A DNA stretch of 15,205 nucleotides from Streptococcus oralis. Its GTDB lineage: Bacteria; Bacillota; Bacilli; Lactobacillales; Streptococcaceae. Where the stretch lies: positions 1-15,205 of the forward strand of contig CALHBZ010000153.1 of NCBI GenBank assembly GCA_937930605.1, in the 5' to 3' direction. A program made the position numbers and the translations under genes. The notes below the pieces were generated by a model. It did not search any database and had not been told where the DNA came from. It was given only the letters and a program-made list of their open reading frames with translations. How positions within the stretch are numbered: the stretch's first letter is position 1; each line of letters begins with the position of its first letter. Positions 9,045-13,524 of the stretch are shown piece by piece.

Positions 9045-9665
9045 ATGGCAATTATAAATGGTAAGGCGCTTGTCAAGGACGGTAAACCACTTGATAGAGT
9101 GTATTCAAACGGTCAGTTGGTTTATGGTCGGAATTTGTTAGTTAATAGTTCTGCTAAGACCAAAGATGGGTTCTTTAAAAACTTTGACAAAGTAGAAAAT
9201 GACTATGGCGAAGCGACAATGAAGGGGACTAATACCTATGTCAGTAGAGACCTGTCGGCTGGTTTCTCTATTCAACCTAGGGGCTATAAACCAGGTGATA
9301 AATATACCATTAGTATGGATGTTATGTTTACAAGTTGGAATCTTCCTGCTGGGACAACTGTTAAAGAATTTTGGTTTGGTCAAAGATATACTGCAAGTAG
9401 TGATGGAACAATAACCAGTTATAAATTCATATGTTCTATTGATTTACCTAAAGACCCTAGTCAAATGCTGAATCAGTGGATAAGAATAACACAAACTTCA
9501 ACGATACCTCCTTATGCAGACCCATCTGTCAACACACAAGCCATATTTCAGGCTGGATTCACTAGTACGAGTGAAGGTAGTTTTACATTTAGAGTTAGAA
9601 AACCAAAGCAAGAGTTTGGTTCAACCGCAACCCCTTGGACACCGGCACCAGAAGATTATATTTAA
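9045..9665 (+). CDS. Baseplate receptor-binding-type protein (BppL position)
   Basis: The 206-residue protein comes directly after the BppU-like gene, with a strong site AGGAGG at 9034-9039. The N-terminal 30 residues (INGKALVKDGKPLDRVYSNGQLVYGRNLL) form a short docking region of a kind repeated in lactococcal and streptococcal phage fibre proteins. The remainder is beta-rich, with many aromatic and Gly/Ser/Thr residues (YTISMDVMFTSW, FTFRVRKPKQEFG) and reads like a carbohydrate-binding jelly-roll module. Its position matches BppL, the protein that contacts host cell-wall polysaccharide. I cannot align it to a known BppL head, so receptor binding is inferred from position and composition. The next ORF starts 12 nt downstream. 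Confidence 0.7.
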   Translation: MAIINGKALVKDGKPLDRVYSNGQLVYGRNLLVNSSAKTKDGFFKNFDKVENDYGEATMKGTNTYVSRDLSAGFSIQPRGYKPGDKYTISMDVMFTSWNLPAGTTVKEFWFGQRYTASSDGTITSYKFICSIDLPKDPSQMLNQWIRITQTSTIPPYADPSVNTQAIFQAGFTSTSEGSFTFRVRKPKQEFGSTATPWTPAPEDYI

Positions 9666-9677
9666 AGGGGAAATAAC

Positions 9678-9809
9678 ATGCAAGTAAATAGTATTTCAGA
9701 TGTTGTTATCGCAGGTAGTGTATCAGCCAACACAAACGGTATTGATGTCGCGAGCTATCAAGGCGACACAATGCAACACTTCAGCTCATTCAAGAAAGAG
9801 GAAAAATAA
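9678..9809 (+). pseudogene. 43-codon ORF resembling the start of a GH25 lysin (probable lysin remnant)
   Basis: ATG at 9678 follows AAAGGGG with good spacing; the ORF ends at 9809, one base before the holin start. Residues 20-28 read NGIDVASYQ. The intact lysin downstream begins MNGIDISSYQ, so seven of nine positions agree, including the Asp of the first GH25 strand. After GDTMQHFSSF the similarity stops and the ORF ends in KKEEK. The likeliest reading is the remnant of an older lysin gene broken when the present holin-lysin cassette arrived. It may still be translated and couple ribosomes into the holin. A genuine short leader peptide is the alternative. Confidence 0.55.
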
Positions 9810-9810
9810 A

Positions 9811-10272
9811 ATGGATCAAAATTTAATGACAATCTTTAGCGGTATTTTAACTTTAGTAGGAACAGTAGTCTCTTACTTCATCTCACAGGCAGCTAAAAAG
9901 CATAGCAATGTAAAAAATATCGATGCTTTAGCTAAATTGGCAAATCAAGGAGTGACTTGGGCAGAAAAGAACTTCAACGAGAACCCTGAGAAGTTGTCTG
10001 AAGCTATTAACTATGTGACAGAAGAGGCTAAACGAATTAAAATCAAAACTAATCCCGCTCAGATTGAAGCTCAAATTGAAGCTTCTTTGGCTCAATTGAA
10101 AAAGAATTTTACTTCTGACCCAGTTAAAACTATTAAAGAGGTTGCACAAGCTACATCTGAAGTTGCTCAATCAGTGTCTAAAACAGCAGATAATATTTCT
10201 ACCGATGCTGAAGAACTGGCTAATCTTGTGGAACCAATTATTAATGGAACAGAAGGACTCACTGAAGAATAG
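9811..10272 (+). CDS. Holin, LLH-family type
   Basis: The 153-residue protein uses the start at 9811, preceded by GAAAGAGGAAAA and beginning MDQNLMTIFSG. A longer frame from 9700 would run through the preceding small ORF and lacks a ribosome site. One hydrophobic helix near residues 6-26 (IFSGILTLVGTVVSYFIS) is followed by a basic patch and a long amphipathic alpha-helical region with a LANQGVTWAEKNF-type motif, as in LL-H-like phage holins. The C-terminus is acidic. It would oligomerise in the host membrane and release the lysin at the end of the lytic cycle. The lysin follows after 9 nt, the usual cassette order. A single transmembrane segment makes the pore mechanism uncertain, but family and position agree. 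Confidence 0.8.
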   Translation: MDQNLMTIFSGILTLVGTVVSYFISQAAKKHSNVKNIDALAKLANQGVTWAEKNFNENPEKLSEAINYVTEEAKRIKIKTNPAQIEAQIEASLAQLKKNFTSDPVKTIKEVAQATSEVAQSVSKTADNISTDAEELANLVEPIINGTEGLTEE

Positions 10273-10281
10273 GAGGCTATT

Positions 10282-11199
10282 ATGAATGGAATTGACATTT
10301 CCAGCTATCAAGCAGAATTGAATGCTGGAATTGTTCCTTCTGACTTTGTATTTATTAAAGCTACTGAGGGAACAAAATATATTAATCCAACTTGGCGAGA
10401 ACAAGCTGGTCAAGTCACTCAAGCAAATAAGCTTCTAGGTTTCTATCATTTCGCTAGCACTGGAAATCCAATCGCTGAGGCAGACTTCTTTATCAGTGTT
10501 GTTAAAGAATATATTGGTAAAGCAGTTCTCGTCTTAGATTTCGAAGCTGGGGCAATCAACGCATGGGGAAATGTTGGTGCTCGTCAATTTTTGAATCGTG
10601 TAAAAGAAAAAACGGGCATCAATCCAATGATTTACATGTCTGCAGAAGTCACTCGTCAGTTTAATTGGAGTACTATTTCAAGTAGTAATGCTTTGTGGGT
10701 TGCTCAATATGCTTCTACAAGTCCTACAGGCTATCAATCAGAACCTTGGTCAGATGGCAAAGGATATGGCGCTTGGAGTTCTGCAGCGATTCATCAGTAT
10801 AGCTCGTCAGGAACTTTAATGAACTGGAACGGACAGCTTGATTTGAACTTGGCTTATATCAACGCTAATCAATGGAAGCAACTAGCTGGTGGAAATTCTA
10901 CAGAACAAAATAACAATAACGCAAATAATAATTCACAATTGGAGGATGATGACCTTATGAAATTTACATATCAAATTATTGATGCAAAAACAGGAAAAAC
11001 GCAAGGAACTATTTATTACTATGATGGAAATAAAGTAGTTGCTTTGTCTCATGAAGATCAACTTAAAATTATTCGTCAAATCTATAAAGAGACAACAGGA
11101 AAAGACTTGAAACAGTATAGTTGGAGAACAGATGCACCTTGGTACGTCCGTTTCATGCAAGCAATCAATCAAAAAACAGTAGAAATTGCTTGGAAATAA
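10282..11199 (+). CDS. Endolysin, GH25 muramidase with C-terminal binding domain
   Basis: The 305-residue enzyme cleaves beta-1,4 N-acetylmuramyl bonds of peptidoglycan. GH25 features visible are D5 in NGIDISSYQ, the paired acids D86 and E88 in VLVLDFEAG, HQY at 171-173 and D187 in QLDLN. Residues 1 to about 200 are the catalytic barrel. A Gln/Asn-rich linker (205-220) and an acidic LEDDD lead to an 80-residue C-terminal domain (from M226) that probably binds the cell wall; I do not recognise its family. There is no signal peptide, so export depends on the holin. The start has AGGAGG at 10272-10277. An internal GGAGG plus in-frame ATG at 10957 may also give the C-terminal domain alone. Confidence 0.92.
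   Translation: MNGIDISSYQAELNAGIVPSDFVFIKATEGTKYINPTWREQAGQVTQANKLLGFYHFASTGNPIAEADFFISVVKEYIGKAVLVLDFEAGAINAWGNVGARQFLNRVKEKTGINPMIYMSAEVTRQFNWSTISSSNALWVAQYASTSPTGYQSEPWSDGKGYGAWSSAAIHQYSSSGTLMNWNGQLDLNLAYINANQWKQLAGGNSTEQNNNNANNNSQLEDDDLMKFTYQIIDAKTGKTQGTIYYYDGNKVVALSHEDQLKIIRQIYKETTGKDLKQYSWRTDAPWYVRFMQAINQKTVEIAWK
10941..10959 (+). promoter_or_regulatory. Internal ribosome-binding site and start codon inside the lysin gene
   Basis: GGAGG at 10941-10945 lies 11 nt before an in-frame ATG at 10957 (Met226), exactly where the linker ends and the C-terminal domain begins. It could produce a separate 80-residue binding domain, as described for several Gram-positive phage endolysins such as Lys170. 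Alternatively it marks an old gene junction where the domain was once a separate ORF. Confidence 0.5.
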
Positions 11200-11202
11200 A
11201 CT

Positions 11203-11328
11203 ATGGTAGAATTTTTCCAAAGAATAAAAGAATTGCCCGATATGAAACTATTTTTAGATTACTGGTGGATTTGGCTGATTATAGTTGTCGGTCTGATTAT
11301 CTTGGCTGAATTAAATAGCAGAAAATAA
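11203..11328 (+). CDS. 41-residue single-span membrane peptide
   Basis: A short ORF starts 3 nt after the lysin stop, with only a weak GGAAA ribosome site, so translation would depend on coupling to the lysin. The product has an amphipathic start (MVEFFQRIKELPDM), one transmembrane helix (YWWIWLIIVVGLIILAEL) and a short polar tail (NSRK). It ends 5 nt before the operon terminator. Position suggests an accessory lysis protein such as a holin modulator. Size and layout also resemble small membrane toxins of type I toxin-antitoxin systems, but no convincing antisense RNA is visible. Function unknown; coding status is supported by position and the coherent membrane segment. Confidence 0.6.
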   Translation: MVEFFQRIKELPDMKLFLDYWWIWLIIVVGLIILAELNSRK

Positions 11329-11333
11329 ATTAA

Positions 11334-11360
11334 CCCTGGCTTCGGTCAGGGCTTTTTCTT
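11334..11360 (+). terminator. Intrinsic terminator of the late operon
   Basis: The stem CCCTGGC/GTCAGGG (one G-T pair) with TTCG loop (11341-11344) is followed by C and a T-rich tract. It sits just after the last lysis gene. The -35 of the next promoter begins inside the T tract. Confidence 0.9.
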
Positions 11361-11387
11361 TACAAAAAGAACGGAAAGTTATATAAT
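11359..11387 (+). promoter_or_regulatory. Sigma-A-type promoter of small RNA A
   Basis: The -35 is TTTACA (11359-11364), the spacer is exactly 17 bp, and the -10 is TATAAT (11382-11387). Transcription should start near 11394. No start codon with a ribosome site follows before the terminator at 11425. Confidence 0.8.
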
Positions 11388-11393
11388 GTTCTT

Positions 11394-11456
11394 ATTCCAA
11401 AAAAAATTTTTCATAAAGACTCCTAAGCGTCTCTCTCCTAACTGGGACGCTTTTTT
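11394..11456 (+). ncRNA. Predicted small RNA A (about 63 nt)
   Basis: The unit runs from the promoter above to an intrinsic terminator with a 9-bp stem (AAGCGTCTC at 11425-11433 with GGGACGCTT at 11444-11452, one G-T pair) and a T tract at 11451-11456. The loop is UCUCCUAACU. The motif CUCCUAA occurs twice, once before the stem (11420-11426) and once from the stem edge into the loop (11435-11441); it is complementary to UUAGGAG, a Shine-Dalgarno-type sequence. I recognise no RNA family. A regulatory antisense role is inferred from structure only. Confidence 0.6.
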
Positions 11457-11457
11457 C

Positions 11458-11486
11458 TTGACAAAAAATAATGATAGCGCTATAAT
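11458..11486 (+). promoter_or_regulatory. Full-consensus promoter of small RNA B
   Basis: TTGACA (11458-11463), 17-bp spacer, TATAAT (11481-11486): a perfect match to the vegetative consensus. It begins one base after the terminator T tract of RNA A, so the units are packed without spare sequence. Confidence 0.88.
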
Positions 11487-11493
11487 TAGTTAC

Positions 11494-11576
11494 CATAAAT
11501 AATCACTGAGTATTTTAATCCATGAAATACTCACTGCATATTTTGCTAAATGCCTCACTCTCGCGGGGCTTTTTTT
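11494..11576 (+). ncRNA. Predicted small RNA B (about 83 nt)
   Basis: After the consensus promoter the RNA contains a perfect 8-bp hairpin (GAGTATTT at 11508-11515 with AAATACTC at 11525-11532, 9-nt loop). It ends in a terminator stem GCCTC/GGGGC (11552-11569) with seven Ts. The terminator loop contains ACUCUCGC. There is no ORF with a ribosome site. Unknown family. Confidence 0.6.
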
Positions 11577-11577
11577 G

Positions 11578-11586
11578 TGCTATAAT
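11578..11586 (+). promoter_or_regulatory. Extended -10 promoter of small RNA C
   Basis: TGC followed by TATAAT (11581-11586) is an extended -10 element. No good -35 is visible because the upstream DNA is the terminator of RNA B. The start is expected near 11593. Confidence 0.65.
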
Positions 11587-11592
11587 ATTATT

Positions 11593-11649
11593 GGACATCG
11601 ATGAAGAGTTTTACTCTCCTCATTAGCTGCTCTTCGGAGCGGCTTTTTT
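11593..11649 (+). ncRNA. Predicted small RNA C (about 57 nt)
   Basis: The first hairpin pairs ATGA with TCAT and AGAG with CTCT (11601-11623), with unpaired CC in the 3' arm; this arm reads CUCUCCUCAU and is complementary to GAGGAG-type ribosome sites. The terminator is a 7-bp stem GCTGCTC/GAGCGGC with TTCG loop (11626-11643) and six Ts. No ORF. Confidence 0.57.
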
Positions 11650-11654
11650 CAAAT

Positions 11655-11761
11655 AAAAAAGCTCTAGCTGGATGACTTCAAGGAGTCCAACTAGAGGATG
11701 ATGTGTGTTAGTACAAGTTCAGAAAAAGTTTACTATATACAAAACATAGGAGGCACTAACA
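11655..11761 (-). ncRNA. Predicted small RNA D, opposite strand (about 107 nt)
   Basis: On the minus strand the RNA would start near 11761. A 7-bp stem TGTTAGT/ACTAACA (11755-11761 with 11706-11712) encloses a loop that begins GCCUCCUAUG, an anti-Shine-Dalgarno sequence. The terminator is an 11-bp stem (11686-11696 with 11662-11672, one G-T pair) whose loop contains ACUCCUUGA, followed by six Us (11655-11660). It converges on RNA C. On the plus strand the same DNA shows AGGAGG without a following start codon, which favours the minus-strand reading. The promoter is weaker than those of RNAs A and B. Confidence 0.5.
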
Positions 11762-11767
11762 ATTTAA

Positions 11768-11796
11768 ATATTATCAATTTTTCAGACAATTGTCAA
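11768..11796 (-). promoter_or_regulatory. Promoter of small RNA D
   Basis: Minus strand: TTGACA (11796-11791), 17-bp spacer, TAATAT (11773-11768, four of six matches). The -35 overlaps the 10-bp palindrome GACAATTGTC (11785-11794), which also abuts the plus-strand promoter facing the tRNA, so a regulator there could control both. Confidence 0.5.
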
Positions 11797-11820
11797 TTAT
11801 TTATAGTAGTGTGTTATAAT
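11790..11820 (+). promoter_or_regulatory. Extended -10 promoter reading toward the tRNA
   Basis: TGT followed by TATAAT (11815-11820) is an extended -10 element. TTGTCA (11790-11795) is a possible -35, but the spacing is 19 bp. Transcription would begin near 11827, giving a leader of about 95 nt before the tRNA. Confidence 0.65.
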
Positions 11821-11827
11821 ATATTTA

Positions 11828-11916
11828 GTGGACGAGAAAATTATTTCTTTTACAGTATCTTTGATAATCTGCAGTACCGTCCACACTTATAAATTTATAA
11901 GTGCTACAGATTATCA
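11828..11916 (+). other. Structured tRNA leader with interleaved inverted repeats
   Basis: GTGGACG (11828-11834) pairs perfectly with CGTCCAC (11878-11884). TGATAATCTG (11862-11871) pairs perfectly with CAGATTATCA (11907-11916) and extends inward to a 16-bp stem with one mismatch. The two pairings interleave in the order A-B-A'-B', as in a pseudoknot. A perfect 20-bp palindrome at 11884-11903 competes with both. This is far more structure than a simple tRNA leader needs. Function unknown; a separate RNA, a processing signal or a recombination site are possible. Confidence 0.55.
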
Positions 11917-11921
11917 TACTC

Positions 11922-11995
11922 GGTTCTTTAGCTCAGTTGGTCAGAGCTAATGGCTCATAACCGTTCGGTCGCTGGTTCGAGTCCAGCAAGAACCA
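11922..11995 (+). tRNA. tRNA with CAT anticodon, probably tRNA-Ile2 (lysidine type, reads AUA)
   Basis: A complete cloverleaf is visible: acceptor GGTTCTT/AAGAACC with discriminator A11995, D stem GCTC/GAGC, anticodon stem AATGG/CCGTT with loop CTCATAA (anticodon 11956-11958), five-base variable loop, and T arm GCTGG/CCAGC with TTCGAGT. CCA is not encoded. CAT normally suggests Met, but the CUUUAGCUCAGUUGGU start, the GGCUCAUAACC anticodon region, CGGUCG and the GGUUCGAGUCC T arm match the Gram-positive tRNA-Ile(CAU) pattern. In that class TilS converts C34 to lysidine so that the tRNA reads AUA. Either it is phage-borne, supplying a rare-codon tRNA, or it is a host tRNA beside the attachment site. 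The structure is certain; the Ile identity is from remembered family sequence. Confidence 0.9.
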
Positions 11996-12019
11996 TAAAA
12001 ATGTATATTAAAATAGTAG

Positions 12020-12042
12020 AAACTTCTAAAAGGAGTTTTTTT
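12020..12042 (+). terminator. Intrinsic terminator after the tRNA
   Basis: AAACTTCT/AGGAGTTT (8 bp, one G-T pair) with a three-base loop and a T tract. It lies 24 nt beyond the tRNA end and probably ends that transcript. The T tract runs into the first integrase-arm-like repeat. Confidence 0.75.
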
Positions 12043-12060
12043 AGTTACGTTAATTAAAAT

Positions 12061-12088
12061 AAAAAAACTGTATATCTTAGATATACAG
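12061..12088 (-). terminator. Intrinsic terminator of the integrase transcript
   Basis: The perfect 9-bp stem CTGTATATC/GATATACAG (12068-12088, 3-base loop) is followed on the minus strand by seven Us. It gives the integrase mRNA a 3' UTR of about 280 nt that includes all arm repeats except the outermost one. Confidence 0.85.
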
Positions 12089-12106
12089 CCTCTTGCCCGA
12101 CAAAAA

Positions 12107-12129
12107 TTAGTTACGTTTTTAGTTACGTT
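12107..12129. repeat. Left copy of 23-bp exact direct repeat
   Basis: Two TTAGTTACGTT units (12107-12117 and 12119-12129) separated by one T. It is identical to 12301-12323; flanking bases differ, so the match ends at the unit boundary. Likely an integrase arm site. Confidence 0.85.
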
Positions 12130-12204
12130 TTAGAAGTAACTCATAGATATTCATTAGTACAATAATTTTTATAAATCCCACAAAACAAGGTTTAGCGGTA
12201 TCTA

Positions 12205-12234
12205 TTGACATTTATTGACACAGTATGCCATAAT
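12205..12234 (+). promoter_or_regulatory. Possible rightward promoter in the attachment region
   Basis: TTGACA (12205-12210), 18-bp spacer, CATAAT (12229-12234). A second TTGACA follows 10 bp later, making a TATTGACA direct repeat. It would transcribe antisense to the integrase gene. The repeated octamer could instead be a protein-binding site. Confidence 0.4.
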
Positions 12235-12300
12235 AGCTCTGTATCACAACAAATCCTTAGAACCCCTTATATAAAGGGATTTCAGATGTCATTATATCAG

Positions 12301-12323
12301 TTAGTTACGTTTTTAGTTACGTT
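12301..12323. repeat. Right copy of 23-bp exact direct repeat
   Basis: Same two-unit sequence as 12107-12129, 194 bp to the right, and 20 bp beyond the integrase stop codon. Likely an integrase arm site. Confidence 0.85.
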
Positions 12324-12342
12324 CGGAAAAAAACTCAAAAAA

Positions 12343-13524
12343 TCATAGTGCTTTAAGTATATTAGCGAACTTTTCAGCAGTTTCTTTCTTTTTCTCTTTA
12401 GCAAGATGACTGTACAAATTCATTGTGATTGAATAATCTGCATGTCCTAATCTCATTTGAATTTCTTTAGGATTTACATCATTGTTCATTAGTAGGCTTG
12501 CGTGAGTGTGACGGAAACCATGAAAACCTATGTTAGGAACTTTAGCGTTTTTAAAGTGTCGAACTAAGTGCTGTCTTTCGAGTTCGTAAGTTCTCATTTT
12601 TTGATGATATGAGAAAACTAAAGAATCATGCAAAGATATAGCACCGTCATTTTGTTGTTTTCTCCACTCTTTCAACATTGAAATTGTCTCGCTATCTACA
12701 GAAACTAAACGATTGCTTTCTTTTGTTTTTGCACTGTCTTGTATCTCATTGCTGTATTGTATGAGTGTCTTAGATACACTAACGGTATTATTGACAAAAT
12801 CAATATCAGACCATGATAAGGCTAAAGCCTCACAGATACGCAAACCAGTAGCAAGTAAAAGCTTGTATAGAGTAGTGCTTTTTATATTTGCTGTGGTTGA
12901 TTCTAAAGTGTCAAGGTAAGCTAAGAAGCGTTTAAGTTCATCATTATTAAAATACTTTATTTTTTTGACTGTTCTTGTCTTAAGTTTTGGAGAAAATACT
13001 TTTATAGCTGGATTGTCTGAGATGACACCTAGTTGCATACCATAATCGAGAATGCGTTTGATGATATTGAGTAATAGCTTATAGTCTTTGCTTTTTCCCT
13101 TCTCACGATTACCATTAACTATTTCAGCAGTATTGGCATTTCTAGCCCAGTCATTAACAATATTTTGCAATAGTATAGTTGTAATTTTCTCAACTTTATA
13201 GTTTCCGATCGCTGGCAAAATATAATTTTTTAAAAAATTACTATTGATTCTGATAGTATTTGCTTTTACTGTCAATTTATAAGAATCAAACCAACTAGCG
13301 GCTAAGGCATTAAAATTGTCAAATGAAACTTTTTCTCTTGCAACAGTAGACCCATTTTTGATAAACTTATTCATAGCTTGGTGAGCTTTGTTCTCGCACG
13401 TTTTACGGTTCTTGGCTGTAACCGTGGTACGTACTTGCTTACCTGTTAGGCTATCTACACCAAGATAAACATTTACTTTATAGACGGTTGTACCGTCTTT
13501 TTTTTTGACTTCTTTAATATTCAT
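12343..13524 (-). CDS. int: Tyrosine recombinase, phage integrase
   Basis: The start is set at 13524 (MNIKEVKKKDG) because AGGAG lies 7 nt upstream; an in-frame ATG at 13557 has no ribosome site. The protein is 393 residues. Residues 1-60 form an AP2-like arm-binding domain, about 65-165 the SAM-like core-binding domain, and about 190-393 the catalytic domain. Catalytic residues visible are R229 (ATGLR), a Lys near 266-268, H335 and R338 (HGFRH), H361 (LGH) and nucleophile Y371 (NLYSHL). All are present, so the enzyme should be active. It integrates and excises the phage at a specific site, probably using the repeats at 12041-12323. It is last in the leftward lysogeny gene cluster and may be co-transcribed with the repressor. 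No excisionase gene is visible in the window. Confidence 0.95.
   Translation of the reverse strand: MNIKEVKKKDGTTVYKVNVYLGVDSLTGKQVRTTVTAKNRKTCENKAHQAMNKFIKNGSTVAREKVSFDNFNALAASWFDSYKLTVKANTIRINSNFLKNYILPAIGNYKVEKITTILLQNIVNDWARNANTAEIVNGNREKGKSKDYKLLLNIIKRILDYGMQLGVISDNPAIKVFSPKLKTRTVKKIKYFNNDELKRFLAYLDTLESTTANIKSTTLYKLLLATGLRICEALALSWSDIDFVNNTVSVSKTLIQYSNEIQDSAKTKESNRLVSVDSETISMLKEWRKQQNDGAISLHDSLVFSYHQKMRTYELERQHLVRHFKNAKVPNIGFHGFRHTHASLLMNNDVNPKEIQMRLGHADYSITMNLYSHLAKEKKKETAEKFANILKAL

Larger units (their letters stand above)
12041..12323. other. attP: Candidate phage attachment region (attP-like) with integrase arm-type repeats
   Basis: TTAGTTACGTT occurs five times in the same orientation: 12041, 12107, 12119, 12301 and 12313. 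The last four form two exact 23-bp pairs with the same 12-bp period, flanking about 170 bp. Direct repeats beside a tyrosine integrase with an AP2-like N-terminus are typical arm-type binding sites. The core crossover sequence is not identifiable without a host or attL/attR. It may lie between the pairs (12130-12300) or in the tRNA 3' end. Confidence 0.6.

Noticed and set aside
11379..11414. 11-codon minus-strand ORF with a well-placed AGGAG, opposite small RNA A
   Set aside because: Too short to support, and no good minus-strand promoter is visible. It is noted because it is the alternative reading of the CU-rich motif in RNA A.
11486..11493. TTAGTTAC, a partial copy of the integrase arm motif left of the tRNA
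   Set aside because: Only 8 of 11 bases match, and it overlaps the -10 element of RNA B. Probably chance.
11698..11892. 64-codon plus-strand ORF between the small RNAs and the tRNA
   Set aside because: It has no well-spaced ribosome site (AAGGAG lies 12 nt before the ATG, inside a terminator stem), no recognisable domain, and it overlaps two promoters, a palindrome and the structured leader. Probably chance in AT-rich DNA, though not excluded.
11329..11921. A single large ornate RNA of GOLLD or ROOL type, which occur near tRNAs in Lactobacillales phages
   Set aside because: The interval contains several strong internal terminators and consensus promoters, and one unit lies on the opposite strand. 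That fits separate small RNAs, not one long RNA. I cannot run a covariance model to exclude it formally.
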